NCBI RefSeq assembly: GCF_900142965.1
Contig: NZ_FRCQ01000013.1
Location: 62,001 to 126,000 of the forward strand
Reading direction: 5' to 3'
DNA length: 64,000 nt
From: Rhizobacter sp. OV335
GTDB taxonomy: Bacteria > Pseudomonadota > Gammaproteobacteria > Burkholderiales > Burkholderiaceae_C
A model generated the notes under the pieces. That model saw nothing but the letters and a program-made list of their open reading frames with translations, had not been told where the DNA came from and searched no databases. Positions 16,744 through 26,100 of the stretch are shown in pieces. The translations under genes and the position numbers were made by a program. Position 1 is the first letter of the stretch, and every line of letters starts with the position of its first letter.

Positions 16744-17532
16744 TCAGGTGGCCGCCGTTTTCATCTGTTCGGCCTTCATCTGCTCCAGCGCCAGGCACAG
16801 GTCGTCCCACGCCCGGGCCTTGTCTTCCGGATTGCGCAGCAGGTAGGCCGGGTGGTAGGTCACGACCAGCGGCACGCCCTGGTACTGGTGCACGCGGCCG
16901 CGCAGCCTGCCCACCGGCTCGTTGCTGCGCAGCAGGCTCTGCACCGCGAAGCGGCCCATCGCGAGGATCATGCGCGGCTTCACCAGCTCGATCTGGCGGA
17001 TCAGGAAGGGCTCGCACTGCGCCAGCTCGTCGGGCTCGGGGTTGCGGTTGCCGGGCGGGCGGCACTTCAGCGTGTTGGCGATGAAGACCTGGCGCGCCGG
17101 CTCGGCCTCGCCGCGCGTCAGCCCGAGCGCGCGCAGCATGCTGTCGAGCAACTGGCCCGATTTGCCGACGAAGGGCTCGCCCTGCCGGTCCTCCTGTTCG
17201 CCGGGCGCTTCGCCGACGACCATCCAGTGGGCCTGCGGGTTGCCGACGCCGAACACCGTCTGCGTGCGGCCGCTGCACAGCTTGCAGGCGGTGCAGCCCG
17301 CGACCGCCTCGCGCAGCGCGGGCCAGTCCATCGCGTCGACGCCGGTCGCGCGGGGGCCGCGCACGGGGGCGGCCGCGGCGGGCGAGGGCAGCGCAGGCGC
17401 CGACGCGGGCGGCGGGGTGTCGACCCCGGTGTCGGGCTCGGCGAGTGCCACCGCATCGTCCTGCGACGGCGTGTTCCACACGCGGATGCCCATCTCCTGC
17501 AGCATCGCGACCTGGCGTTCACTCCAGCGCAT
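16744..17532 (-). CDS. uracil-DNA glycosylase, family 4/5-like (Fe-S)
   Basis: The enzyme removes uracil from DNA at the start of base excision repair. The 262-residue protein has a variable Pro/Ala-rich N-terminus, then the Fe-S glycosylase core: CTACKLCSGRTQTVFGVG, GEAPGEQEDRQGEPFVGKSG, NTLKCRPPGNRNPEPDE with the further cysteines, and the C-terminal YHPAYLLRNP. Four cysteines are placed as in [4Fe-4S] family 4 enzymes. GGAGG lies six bases before the ATG at 17532; a GTG at 17538 is possible but overlaps that site. The start overlaps the end of rimI by 14 bases. Confidence 0.9.
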   Translation of the reverse strand: MRWSERQVAMLQEMGIRVWNTPSQDDAVALAEPDTGVDTPPPASAPALPSPAAAAPVRGPRATGVDAMDWPALREAVAGCTACKLCSGRTQTVFGVGNPQAHWMVVGEAPGEQEDRQGEPFVGKSGQLLDSMLRALGLTRGEAEPARQVFIANTLKCRPPGNRNPEPDELAQCEPFLIRQIELVKPRMILAMGRFAVQSLLRSNEPVGRLRGRVHQYQGVPLVVTYHPAYLLRNPEDKARAWDDLCLALEQMKAEQMKTAAT

Positions 17533-18019
17533 CGGCACCCTCCACCTGCAGGCTCATCACCGCCGCATCCTCGCGCCCGCTCGGGTGCGTGGTGCGCGAC
17601 GCCGGGTAGTAGCCGCGGCGCGTGCCGATCGCCTTGAAACCGTAGCGCAGGTACAGCGCCCGCGCGCGCTCGTTGCTCTGCCGCACCTCCAGCCACAGCT
17701 GGGCGGCGTGGCGCTCGCGGCACACGGCCACCAGCTCGTCGAGCAGGAAGCGCGCATGCCCCTGGCGCTGGAAGGCCGGGGCGACGGTCAGGTTCAGCAG
17801 GTGCATCTCGTCCACGCCGGGCATCGCGATGAAGTAGCCCAGCATCTCGCCGCGCTCGCCGTAGATCACGCGGGCCACGTAGCCGGCGGCCAGCGAGTCG
17901 ATGAAATTGCCATGGGTCCACGGGAATTCGTAGGCCTGGCGCTCGATCTCGAGCACCGCGTCGAGCTGCGTGACGCCCAGCGGCAGCAGCAGGCGCTTGT
18001 CCCTCAGCACGGCACTCAT
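17519..18019 (-). CDS. rimI: ribosomal protein bS18 (S18) N-acetyltransferase
   Basis: A GNAT acetyltransferase of 166 residues, predicted to acetylate the N-terminal Ala of S18. Visible are PWTHGNFIDSLAAGYVARVI, the acetyl-CoA loop LTVAPAFQRQGHARFLLDEL (V-x-x-x-x-Q-R-x-G-x-A form), WLEVRQSNERARALY and YGFKAIGTRRGYY, all typical of RimI. The start ATG overlaps the tsaB stop by four bases. TsaB-RimI neighbours are common in proteobacteria. Confidence 0.92.
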   Translation of the reverse strand: MSAVLRDKRLLLPLGVTQLDAVLEIERQAYEFPWTHGNFIDSLAAGYVARVIYGERGEMLGYFIAMPGVDEMHLLNLTVAPAFQRQGHARFLLDELVAVCRERHAAQLWLEVRQSNERARALYLRYGFKAIGTRRGYYPASRTTHPSGREDAAVMSLQVEGADALE

Positions 18020-18750
18020 GCAGCCGCCTTCGCTTTCATCGCCTGATCTTTCATCACCTTGTCGTGCGCGCGCTCGACGGTCGTCTGCGCCACCTTGTCG
18101 CGCAGGTAGACGGGCAGCGCGTGCGCGGCATCGACACGGACCCCTTGTGTCCACAGCTGGGTGGCAACGCGGGCCAGCGCCTCGGCTCGCGAGCGCGGCT
18201 GCGGCACACGCCGCGGCGAGGGCGCCAGGGCCAGCCGGTCGCCGAAGGCCTCGAGGGCCGAGCCGGCGATCACCGCGGGCGGGTGCTCATGCCACAGTGC
18301 GTTGAAGGCTTCGATGCGCAGCAACGCGGGCGCCGTGGTCACCGTCCAGCGCCCATCGCTCCAGCGGTAGCGGCCGGCGTAGATCTCGTCCATCCGCGCG
18401 TCCATCGCGACGCAGAGGTCGTCGGCACCGGTTTGCGCCCGCGCGTCGTCGGCCACCAGCATCAGGCTGTCGACCGGGATCACCGGCTTGTTCGCGCCGA
18501 ACGCCAGCCCCTGGGCCACCGAGCAGGCGGTGCGCAGGCCGGTGAACGCGCCGGGGCCGCAGCCGAAGGCGATCGCGTCGATGTCGGCGAGCGCGAGGCC
18601 GTGCGCGGCCAGCAAGGCCATCAGTTCAGGAATCAACGTGGCCGAGGCTTGCGGTCCACCGGCGCGATCGTGCGCAAGCTGCAGCCCGGGCGCGACCAGC
18701 CCGACGCTCATCGCGTCGGTGGAGGTGTCGAAAGCCAGCAGCGTGCCCAT
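18016..18750 (-). CDS. tsaB: threonylcarbamoyl-adenosine biosynthesis protein TsaB
   Basis: TsaB is the ATPase-fold partner of TsaD and TsaE in making the universal t6A37 modification of ANN-decoding tRNAs. The 244-residue protein has the ASKHA N-terminus LLAFDTSTDAMSVGL, ELMALLAAHGLALADIDAIA and the hallmark FGCGPGAFTGLRTACSVAQG. It is the first gene of the leftward operon tsaB-rimI-UDG-GGDEF/EAL. The t6A partner enzyme Sua5 is encoded 2.5 kb away on the same strand. Confidence 0.93.
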   Translation of the reverse strand: MGTLLAFDTSTDAMSVGLVAPGLQLAHDRAGGPQASATLIPELMALLAAHGLALADIDAIAFGCGPGAFTGLRTACSVAQGLAFGANKPVIPVDSLMLVADDARAQTGADDLCVAMDARMDEIYAGRYRWSDGRWTVTTAPALLRIEAFNALWHEHPPAVIAGSALEAFGDRLALAPSPRRVPQPRSRAEALARVATQLWTQGVRVDAAHALPVYLRDKVAQTTVERAHDKVMKDQAMKAKAAA

Positions 18751-18791
18751 GGCGAGAGTCTAAAGCCCGGGGTGCGTGCGATCATCAGGTG

Positions 18792-20216
18792 ATGGGGTAT
18801 CTAGGGAGACGCATCCTGTGGGGCGCGATCGGTCTGTGGGCCGGGATGCCGGCATGGGCCGTCCCGCTGCCGATCGAGGCCGAGGTCGCGCTCGACGCCG
18901 CCAAGGTGCCGCGCGAGGCGATGGTCGCCTGGGTGCAGGAGGTCGGCGCGAGCGCGCCGCGGCTCGACTGGCAGGCGCGCCAGTCGGTCAACCCGGCGTC
19001 GCTGATGAAGCTGCTGACCACCTCGGCCGCACTCGAGCTGCTGGGCCCGGCCTGGAGCTGGTCGACGCCGGTCTGGCTGCAGGGCACGGTGCGCAGGCCG
19101 GGACCGAACGGCGTGCTCGACGGCGATCTCGTGATCCGCGGCACCGGCGACCCGAAGCTCGTGCCCGAGCGGCTGTGGATGATGCTGCGCCGCGTGCAGC
19201 AGCTCGGCGTGCACGAGATCCGCGGCGACATCGTGCTCGACCGCAGCGCGTTCCGCCCGGCGCTGCAGAACCCGGGCGATTTCGACGGCGATCCGCTGCG
19301 GCCGTACAACGTGCAGCCCGATGCGCTAATGCTGAACTACAAGTCGCTGACGCTCACCTTCGCGCCCGACGCGCTGGCCGGCGTCGCCCGCATCACCGCC
19401 GACGTGCCGCTGTCCGGGCTGCAGCTCGACGACAGCGTGCCGCTGATCGCCGGTCCGTGCGACGACTGGCGGGCCCCGCTGATGCTCGACGTCGCCGATC
19501 CGGCGAAGCTGAAGGTGGCCGGCGGGTTCCGCAAGCTGTGCGGCGAGAAGTCGTGGTCGATCGCGTGGCCCGAGCCGCAGCGCTACAGCGAACGGCTGCT
19601 GCGCGGCCTGTGGAGCGAGATGGGCGGCAAGCTGGGCGGCAAGGTGCGCGATGGCACGGCGCCGTCGACGCCGCCGAGCTTCGAGCTGGTGTCGCCGCCG
19701 CTGGCCGAGGTGATCCGCGACATCAACAAGTTCAGCAACAACGTGATGGCGCAGCAGCTGTTCCTGACGCTCGGGCTGACGCAGCGCGGCCTCGGCTCCC
19801 CGGAACTCGCGCGCGAGGTGCTGCGCCAGTGGGTGGCCGAGCGGTATCCGGATGCGGCGCCGTCGGTCGTGGTCGACAACGGTTCGGGGCTGTCGCGCGA
19901 TTCGCGCGTCACCGCCCAGTTGCTCGGCCGCGTGCTGCAGGCCGACTGGGCCGGGCCGGTGATGCCGGAGCTGATGAGCTCGCTGCCGGTCAGCGGGCTC
20001 GACGGCACGATGAAGCGCTCGCGTGCGCCCTTGGGGCGGGCGCACCTGAAGACCGGCTCGCTGAAGGATGTGGCCGGCATCGCCGGCTATGTGCTGGGCA
20101 ACAGCGGCCGGCGCTACGTGGTGGTGGTGATCATCAACCACCCCAACGCCAACGCTGCCCGCCCGGCGCTCGACGCGATGACCCAGTGGGTGCTCAACGA
20201 CACGCTGACCCCGTAG
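18792..20216 (+). CDS. dacB: D-alanyl-D-alanine carboxypeptidase/endopeptidase, PBP4 type
   Basis: A 474-residue periplasmic class C penicillin-binding protein that trims peptide stems and crosslinks of peptidoglycan. A signal peptide ends near MPAWA. The active-site motifs are SLMK with Ser70 and Lys73, SNN at residues 315-317 and KTG at 420-422. The S13-family insert between the first two motifs is present (GDLVIRGTGDPKLV, PLRPYNVQPDALMLNYKS). An ATG at 18792 is chosen; the preceding GTG codon is in frame. No clear ribosome site is visible. Confidence 0.93.
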   Translation: MGYLGRRILWGAIGLWAGMPAWAVPLPIEAEVALDAAKVPREAMVAWVQEVGASAPRLDWQARQSVNPASLMKLLTTSAALELLGPAWSWSTPVWLQGTVRRPGPNGVLDGDLVIRGTGDPKLVPERLWMMLRRVQQLGVHEIRGDIVLDRSAFRPALQNPGDFDGDPLRPYNVQPDALMLNYKSLTLTFAPDALAGVARITADVPLSGLQLDDSVPLIAGPCDDWRAPLMLDVADPAKLKVAGGFRKLCGEKSWSIAWPEPQRYSERLLRGLWSEMGGKLGGKVRDGTAPSTPPSFELVSPPLAEVIRDINKFSNNVMAQQLFLTLGLTQRGLGSPELAREVLRQWVAERYPDAAPSVVVDNGSGLSRDSRVTAQLLGRVLQADWAGPVMPELMSSLPVSGLDGTMKRSRAPLGRAHLKTGSLKDVAGIAGYVLGNSGRRYVVVVIINHPNANAARPALDAMTQWVLNDTLTP

Positions 20217-20235
20217 GTTTCCATGTCTGGCAGTG

Positions 20236-21240
20236 TCAGAACGGGTTGTTGACGGCGCGGCTGGCCGCCATCGCCCCGAGCTGGGCCTGGGCGGCCGGGC
20301 CGAAGTGCAGGGGGTCGGCCCACAGCCAGCCGTAGGCGGTCGCGTCGGCGGCGCCCGATTCCGGCACCTTCTTCAGCGTCGACACGGTGCAGGTCGGCAG
20401 CGGGGCGCTGGCGAGGCAGGAGCCGTCGGTGATGTTCACCAGCCCGTAGCCCGGGTAGTTGCGCACCATGTCCTGCAGGCGCTCGTCGAACACCACCAGG
20501 CCGACCGACTTGCCGCCTTCCTTCACGTCTTCGAGCTTCAGCCGCAGCGCGGCGTTGAACTGGAAGCTGAGCGAAGACAGGAACGCGCCGCGTCCCGGAT
20601 CGTTCAGGTCCTGGGCGCCGGCATACGGCGTGAGGCCCTGGTCGGGCGCAGTCGACACGATGATCTTCGCGCCGAGATCGGCCAGCCGGATGATCTGCGC
20701 GCCCAGTGCCGTGCCGGCCGCGGCAGCGGCTGCCTGCAGGTCGGTCGTGCTCTGGCCGGGGTACTGCTGGTACAGCGCGATGATGTCGTTGGCGCCGGCC
20801 ATCACGGTGACGAGGTCGGTGGCCGACAGCGAGTCGCCGGAGGTGAACTGCGTGATCTGCGACGCGACGTCGCTGACGGTGGCGCCCGCCGTCGCCAGCG
20901 TGTGCGCGGTGACCGGGGCATTGTTGACGTTGCACTCCGCGAAGATCAGGCGGAAGGTGCCGGCCACGTTCTGGATCCAGATCGGGTTGTTGTTGCAGTC
21001 CAGGTCGGTTTTCGGCGTGTGCGGGTTGGTGGTCTCGTCGTAGAGCACCGCGTTGACGCTGTACTTGGCGCTGGTAACAGTGGTCATCACGCTGGCGTCG
21101 TCGCCGAACGCGATCAGGCGGCGCGGCGAGAAGCTCTCGACCTGCGTGCCGCCGCCGCACGACGCCAGCAGCGTGGCCGCCAGCAGTGCTGCGCCGATGC
21201 GCACCCAGCCGTTTTGCTTCGGATCAGCCTTGAAAATCAT
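20236..21240 (-). CDS. SGNH/GDSL-like lipoprotein with Asp at the nucleophile position
   Basis: A 334-residue lipoprotein; LLASC gives lipidated Cys28. The fold markers of SGNH hydrolases are present: a block I-like AFGDDASVM at residues 44-52, the block III AGANDI and the block V WADPLHFGPAAQ with the Asp-x-x-His pair. In block I the usual GDS is GDD, so the catalytic Ser position (residue 48) is Asp. The nearest Ser is two residues later. It may be inactive, use another nucleophile or be a binding protein. It sits convergent to dacB and 35 bases before sua5 on the same strand. Confidence 0.75.
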   Translation of the reverse strand: MIFKADPKQNGWVRIGAALLAATLLASCGGGTQVESFSPRRLIAFGDDASVMTTVTSAKYSVNAVLYDETTNPHTPKTDLDCNNNPIWIQNVAGTFRLIFAECNVNNAPVTAHTLATAGATVSDVASQITQFTSGDSLSATDLVTVMAGANDIIALYQQYPGQSTTDLQAAAAAAGTALGAQIIRLADLGAKIIVSTAPDQGLTPYAGAQDLNDPGRGAFLSSLSFQFNAALRLKLEDVKEGGKSVGLVVFDERLQDMVRNYPGYGLVNITDGSCLASAPLPTCTVSTLKKVPESGAADATAYGWLWADPLHFGPAAQAQLGAMAASRAVNNPF

Positions 21241-21275
21241 GAACACTCCAGACGGGAAACGGTAAGGGGAGGAAG

Positions 21276-22274
21276 TCAGGCGGCGGCAGCCCGTTGCAGG
21301 CGGTCGCGCACGCCGTCCCATTCGGGCTCGGCGGGCGGCTCTTCCACCCAGATCAGATGCACGCCCTCGGCATCGAGTTCGCGCAGCGCGGAAAAAAGTT
21401 CGTGTGCCGCCTGCGATGCCTGCGACGGCATCGCGCGGTGGCGCAGCCCGCGCACCGCCTTGGCGGGCACGGTCCGCGAATATACCGCCAGCTTCAATGT
21501 CGAGCCTTCGAGCATCTGCAACGCCGTATTCAGCATCGGGCCGGGCATCAGCCGCAGCTTGGCGCGCGGCGCGTAGTGGGCTTCCAGCGTGCCGGAAGCG
21601 CGCGGCGCGGCATCGTCGCGGTCGGCCAGCGGCTGGCCGGCGGCGGCTTCGAGCTGCCGGCGCGTCAGCACGCCGGGGCGCAGCAGCACCGGCCGGCCGC
21701 GCGAGCAGTCGACGATGCTCGATTCGATGCCGACCTCGCAATCGCCGCCGTCGAGCACCAGCAGCGCGTCGCCGAATTCGTCGACCACGTGGGCGGCGCG
21801 CGTCGGGCTGATGCGCCCGAAGCGGTTCGCGCTCGGCGCCGCGACGCCCGGCACGCCCAGCGCCTTGGCCTCGCGCAGCAGCGCCTGGGCGACCGGGTGC
21901 GACGGGCAGCGCAGCCCGATGCTGTCCTGGCCGCCGGCCGATGCGCCGGCGATGCCGGGTGCGCGCGGCACGATCAGCGTCAGCGGGCCGGGCCAGAAGC
22001 GGGCCGCCATCTGCTGCGCGACGGCCGGCCAGTCGGCCGCGAACACCTGGGCCGAGCCGACGTCGGGCACGTGGACGATCAGCGGGTGGTCGGCCGGCCG
22101 GCCCTTGGCGGCGAAGATCTTCGCGACCGCGGCGTCGTCGTCGGCACGGGCGGCCAGGCCGTAAACGGTCTCGGTCGGCATGCCGACCAGCTCGCCGTCG
22201 GCCAGCGCGCGGGCGGCCCGGGCCACGGCCTGGGCGGTGTCCGCACCGGCGGGATCGCGGGCATCGAGCAGCAC
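21276..22274 (-). CDS. L-threonylcarbamoyladenylate synthase, Sua5 type
   Basis: The enzyme makes threonylcarbamoyl-AMP from Thr, bicarbonate and ATP for t6A37 formation. The 332-residue protein has an N-terminal YrdC domain with PTETVYGLAARADDDAAVAK, AAKGRPADHPLIVHV and PSANRFGRISPT. LEAHYAPRAKLRLM begins the extra C-terminal Sua5 domain, so it is the long form rather than TsaC. The GTG at 22274 is chosen because GAGGA lies about seven bases upstream. It follows purK by 22 bases in the purE-purK-sua5 run. Confidence 0.92.
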   Translation of the reverse strand: MLLDARDPAGADTAQAVARAARALADGELVGMPTETVYGLAARADDDAAVAKIFAAKGRPADHPLIVHVPDVGSAQVFAADWPAVAQQMAARFWPGPLTLIVPRAPGIAGASAGGQDSIGLRCPSHPVAQALLREAKALGVPGVAAPSANRFGRISPTRAAHVVDEFGDALLVLDGGDCEVGIESSIVDCSRGRPVLLRPGVLTRRQLEAAAGQPLADRDDAAPRASGTLEAHYAPRAKLRLMPGPMLNTALQMLEGSTLKLAVYSRTVPAKAVRGLRHRAMPSQASQAAHELFSALRELDAEGVHLIWVEEPPAEPEWDGVRDRLQRAAAA

Positions 22275-22296
22275 GGCAGGTCCTCGGCTCAAGCGC

Positions 22297-23466
22297 TCAC
22301 CAGGCCGCGAGGCCCAGGTGCTCGGCGGCCTGCAGCGCGACCGCATTGGCCAACTCGGCCGTCGCGGCGGTGACCGTCAGGTGGCCCATCTTGCGGCCCG
22401 GGCGGGCGCTGGCCTTGCCGTAGAGGTGCAGGTGGGCGCCCGGCAGCGCGAGCACCGCGGCCCAGTCGGGCTCCGCCGGGGTTTCGGTTTCACCATCGCG
22501 GAACCACAGGTCGCCCAGCAGGTTCAGCATCACCGCCGGCGAGTGCAGGCGCGGCGCGGCCAGCGGGGCGCCGGCCAGCGTGCGCACCTGCAGGTCGAAC
22601 TGCGACTGGTCGCAGGCGTCGAGCGTGTAGTGGCCGGAGTTGTGCGGCCGCGGCGCCATCTCGTTGGCGACCAGCCGGCCATCCTTCAGCACGAAGAACT
22701 CGACGCACAGCACGCCGACGTAGCCGAGCGTCGCGGCGATGCGGCCGGCATGCGCGATGGCCTGCTGCTGCACGTCGGGCGTCACGTCGGGCGAGGGCAC
22801 GCGGGTCACCGCGAGGATGCCGTCGCGGTGCAGGTTCTGCTGCAGCGGGAAGTGCACGCTGGCGCCGTCGGCGCCGCGCGCGACGATCACGCTCACCTCG
22901 TAGGCCAGCGGCAGCATCTGCTCGAGCACGCAGGGCACCTGCTTCAGCATGTCCCAGGCGGCGGCGAGCGCGGCGCGGTCGGCCACGCGCACCTGGCCCT
23001 TGCCGTCGTAGCCGAGGCGGGCGGTCTTCAGGATGCCGGGCAGCAGCGCGGCGTCGACAGCGTCGAGCTGGGCGGGAGTCTCGATCAGCACGAAGGGGGC
23101 ACACGGCACGTTGCAGCGGCCGAAGTGCGCCTTCTCGGCGGCGCGGTCCTGGCATACCGCGACCGCATCGCCGGACGGCGCCACCGGCCGCATCGCGGCC
23201 AGCGTGCGCAGCGCGGCGGCCGGCACGTTCTCGAATTCGGTGGTGATGGCCGCGCTGATCGCGGCGAGCTGCGTGAGGCCGGTCGAGTCGAGGTAGTCGG
23301 CCTGCACATGGTGGTGCGCGACCAGGCCGGCCGGGCTCGCGGCGTCGGGGTCGAGCACCGCGGTGGCATAGCCCATCTGCTGCGCGGCATGCACGAACAT
23401 GCGGCCGAGCTGGCCGCCGCCCATCACGCCGAGCGTCTGGCCGGGGGGAATGAAGCGCAGGATCAT
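22297..23466 (-). CDS. purK: N5-carboxyaminoimidazole ribonucleotide synthase
   Basis: An ATP-grasp enzyme that carboxylates AIR with bicarbonate to N5-CAIR in purine synthesis. The 389-residue protein opens with [20 protein letters not shown], followed by [26 protein letters not shown] and [17 protein letters not shown], the PurK landmarks. Its ATG overlaps the purE stop by four bases, so purE and purK are translationally coupled. Together they supply CAIR to PurC, encoded 2.6 kb upstream on the same strand. Confidence 0.95.
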   Translation of the reverse strand: MILRFIPPGQTLGVMGGGQLGRMFVHAAQQMGYATAVLDPDAASPAGLVAHHHVQADYLDSTGLTQLAAISAAITTEFENVPAAALRTLAAMRPVAPSGDAVAVCQDRAAEKAHFGRCNVPCAPFVLIETPAQLDAVDAALLPGILKTARLGYDGKGQVRVADRAALAAAWDMLKQVPCVLEQMLPLAYEVSVIVARGADGASVHFPLQQNLHRDGILAVTRVPSPDVTPDVQQQAIAHAGRIAATLGYVGVLCVEFFVLKDGRLVANEMAPRPHNSGHYTLDACDQSQFDLQVRTLAGAPLAAPRLHSPAVMLNLLGDLWFRDGETETPAEPDWAAVLALPGAHLHLYGKASARPGRKMGHLTVTAATAELANAVALQAAEHLGLAAW

Positions 23467-23957
23467 TTCAGGTCGGCACTCATGGCGCGGGCGACCTCGG
23501 TCTGGCGCGCACGGTAGGCCTCGAGCTGGGCGCGCAGCGCGGGCTGGTCGCAGGCCAGCATCGCGACGGCGAACAACGCGGCATTGGCCGCGCCGGCGCT
23601 GCCGATCGCGAAGGTCGCGACCGGAATGCCCTTGGGCATCTGCACGATGGAATGCAGCGAATCGACGCCCTGCAGGTGGCGGCTCGCGACCGGCACGCCG
23701 AGCACCGGCACGGTGGTCTTGGCGGCCAGCATGCCGGGCAGGTGGGCGGCCCCGCCGGCGCCGGCGATGATCGCGCGCAGGCCGCGCGGGGCGGCCGATT
23801 CGGCGTAGGCGAACATGTCGTCGGGCATGCGGTGGGCAGAGACCACGCGCGCCTCGTAGGGCACGCCGAACTCGGCGAGAATCTCGGTCGCGAGGCGCAG
23901 GGTCTCCCAGTCGCTGCTGGAACCCATCACCACGCCAACCACGGGGGCGCTGCTCAC
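23463..23957 (-). CDS. purE: N5-carboxyaminoimidazole ribonucleotide mutase
   Basis: The class I PurE moves the carboxylate of N5-CAIR to C4 to make CAIR. The 164-residue protein shows [26 protein letters not shown] with the catalytic His, and the [17 protein letters not shown] loop, then [15 protein letters not shown]. The GTG at 23957 has GGAG six bases upstream; a TTG at 23969 is the alternative. A TACAAT box about 30 bases upstream may be its promoter. Confidence 0.94.
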   Translation of the reverse strand: MSSAPVVGVVMGSSSDWETLRLATEILAEFGVPYEARVVSAHRMPDDMFAYAESAAPRGLRAIIAGAGGAAHLPGMLAAKTTVPVLGVPVASRHLQGVDSLHSIVQMPKGIPVATFAIGSAGAANAALFAVAMLACDQPALRAQLEAYRARQTEVARAMSADLK

Positions 23958-23986
23958 GGCTCGCTCCAAGGGCTGAACAACCTTGA

Positions 23987-23992
23987 ATTGTA
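23987..23992 (-). promoter_or_regulatory. candidate -10 box for purE-purK-sua5
   Basis: The minus strand reads TACAAT, five of six to the sigma70 -10 consensus. The start of transcription would fall near 23980 and leave a short leader of about 23 bases before the GTG of purE. The -35 region is not convincing. Confidence 0.4.
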
Positions 23993-24055
23993 GGCGGCGC
24001 GGCCCATCTGACTGATCGACCTCATTGCAGCATCGCCTGCCATTGCCGGAACACG

Positions 24056-24994
24056 ATGGACATCACGATTCAGAACTTCGAAACCGACCTGATCAACGCC
24101 TCGGTCGAGCAGCCGGTGCTGCTGGACATCTGGGCGCCGTGGTGCGGTCCCTGCAAGGCGCTGACGCCGGTGCTCGAGAAGATCGAGGTCGCCTATGCCG
24201 GGCGCTTCAAGCTGGCCAAGCTGAATGCCGACGAGCAGCCCGAGATCTCCGGCCAGCTGTCGCAGATGTTCGGCGTGCGCAGCATCCCGTTCTGCGTGCT
24301 CTTCAAGGGCGGCCAGCCGGTCGACGGCTTCGTCGGCGCGCTGCCCGAGGCGCAGGTGCGCGAGTTTCTCGACCGGCACGTGCCGAGCGCCGAGGAAGTG
24401 GCGGCCGATGAAGACGTGGCCGCTGCCGAAGAGCTGCTGGCCGAGGGCGATGCCGACAGCGCGCTGGAGCGCCTGCAGGAAGCGGTCGCGATCGATCCGG
24501 CCAATGACGTGGCGCGCTACGACTACCTGCGCGCGCTGCTGACGGTCGGGCGGGTCGACGATGCGCGCCGGGCGTTCGACCCGGTCGCGAGCAAGGTGAT
24601 GCTGGATGCGCGGCTGGCGGCGGCCGGCCATTGGCTGGCGGCCTGCGAGAAGGCCGCATCGGCGCGCAGCCCGGAGCAGCTGGCCGCGGCGATCGCCGCC
24701 AGCAAGCGCGATTTCGACGCCCGCTTCGAGCTCGCGCAGACCCACTTCGCGGCGCAGCGCTTCACGCAGGCGATGGATGAGCTGCTCGAGATCGTGATGC
24801 GCGACAAGGCCTGGAACGGCGAGCTGGCGCGCAAGACCTACGTCGCGATCCTCGAGCTGATGAGCAAGCCGGCACCCAAGGCCGAAGCCGCGGCGCCGAA
24901 GGGCGCGCTGGAGCTCACCGGCAAGGTCAACACCGCGCCGGCCGATCCGGTCATCGACCAGTACCGGCGCAAGCTGAGCATGGCGCTGTTCTGA
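24056..24994 (+). CDS. thioredoxin-TPR protein (CnoX/YbbN-like)
   Basis: A 312-residue cytosolic protein with an N-terminal thioredoxin domain and a C-terminal TPR-like helical domain, the CnoX (YbbN) architecture. CnoX proteins hold unfolded, oxidised clients and hand them to GroEL. The active site is a full WCGPCK with Cys30 and Cys33, unlike the E. coli protein that lacks the canonical pair. [20 protein letters not shown] supplies the cis-Pro loop. The helical part begins near [20 protein letters not shown]. It stands alone, between divergent purE and the convergent TPR gene. Confidence 0.88.
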   Translation: MDITIQNFETDLINASVEQPVLLDIWAPWCGPCKALTPVLEKIEVAYAGRFKLAKLNADEQPEISGQLSQMFGVRSIPFCVLFKGGQPVDGFVGALPEAQVREFLDRHVPSAEEVAADEDVAAAEELLAEGDADSALERLQEAVAIDPANDVARYDYLRALLTVGRVDDARRAFDPVASKVMLDARLAAAGHWLAACEKAASARSPEQLAAAIAASKRDFDARFELAQTHFAAQRFTQAMDELLEIVMRDKAWNGELARKTYVAILELMSKPAPKAEAAAPKGALELTGKVNTAPADPVIDQYRRKLSMALF

Positions 24995-25000
24995 TCCGGG

Positions 25001-26095
25001 CTATTTGAGCGCTGCGTCGAGCAGGCGCAGCACTTCCGCCTGCTCGTCGGCGAAGGCGCGCCATGCGGCCTCGGCCTGCTGCGAGTGCTTCTTCGCGGCA
25101 TCTTGCTGGCCCATCGCTGCATAAACCTGCGCCAGCCGGCTGTGCGTCGCGGCCCGGTCGTCGAGGTCGCAGTCGGAGCGGTTCGCGGCCTCGGCCGCCT
25201 GCGCATCCTCGCGCGCCTGGTCGAGCTGCTTCAGCTGGACCCGGCACCACGCCAGGTCGGCGCGCAGCCAGTTCGCCATGTGGGCCGCGCCCTGCGTCAA
25301 CGCATGGTCGAGGTGCTGCTCGTACAGCGGCAGGGCATCGGCATGCCGCCCCTGCAGCGACAGCAGTTGCGCCCGCAGGACCGGCGCCAGCGCTTCGAGC
25401 GCCGCGGTGCCGACCAGCGCATCGAAGTTCTGCGACGACTCGGCACCGAGCAGCGCCTGCCGCGTGGCCTGCGCCTCGCCGGGGCCGCTCAGCACGTTCT
25501 GGCGCGCCTGGCTGGTGTTCAGCCAGGCCATGTTGGCCAGCAGCGCGGCAAGCGTCGCTTCGTCGCCCTCGGCCGTGCCGTGCTGGCGGGTCAGCGCGTA
25601 CCAGGGCTGGGCGAGTTCGTAGCGGCCGGCGAAGTGGTAGGTCTGCGCGATCACCAGGCTGATGCGCGAATGGGCCGCATGGTGCTTGGCGTCGGCGAGC
25701 TTCAGCGTCTCGGCGACGCGGCGCGCCATCGACACGAAGTCGTGCTTCACGTAGTCGAGGTGGGCGAGCCAGGCGCAGCACAGCGCGTGCAGTGCCGGCT
25801 CGCGCGCGGCGCCGCTCATCGCGTAGGCGCGGTGGATCTTGTCGATCGCCTCGGCCGAGCCGAGCTTGCCGTAGTGCGCGATCAGCCCTTCGGCCAGGCT
25901 GATCCACGCGCTCAGCACCATGTTCGGTTGCCGCGCGTACTGCTGCTGCAGGCCGGTGAGCGTCTTGCGCGCGTCGTCGAAGTGGCCGTGGCGCGCCATC
26001 AGGCAGGCGCGTTCGGCGCGCAGGCAATCGGCCTTGACCGGGCTGCCGGCGGAATCGATGGCGGCGTCGAGCTGCTTCAGCAGGCGAGACTGCAT
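25001..26095 (-). CDS. TPR-like helical repeat protein, unknown function
   Basis: A 364-residue soluble protein made of helix pairs with TPR character, for example GHFDDARKTLTGLQQQYA, AGRYELAQPWYALTRQ, LQGRHADALPLYEQHLDHAL and the final RLAQVYAAMGQQDAAKKHSQ. There is no signal peptide, enzymatic motif or DNA-binding domain. I do not recognise a named family. The ATG at 26095 is five bases after the purC stop, so it is very likely co-transcribed with purC. Its 3' end meets the CnoX-like gene with six bases between. Confidence 0.75.
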   Translation of the reverse strand: MQSRLLKQLDAAIDSAGSPVKADCLRAERACLMARHGHFDDARKTLTGLQQQYARQPNMVLSAWISLAEGLIAHYGKLGSAEAIDKIHRAYAMSGAAREPALHALCCAWLAHLDYVKHDFVSMARRVAETLKLADAKHHAAHSRISLVIAQTYHFAGRYELAQPWYALTRQHGTAEGDEATLAALLANMAWLNTSQARQNVLSGPGEAQATRQALLGAESSQNFDALVGTAALEALAPVLRAQLLSLQGRHADALPLYEQHLDHALTQGAAHMANWLRADLAWCRVQLKQLDQAREDAQAAEAANRSDCDLDDRAATHSRLAQVYAAMGQQDAAKKHSQQAEAAWRAFADEQAEVLRLLDAALK

Positions 26096-26100
26096 GGCGC

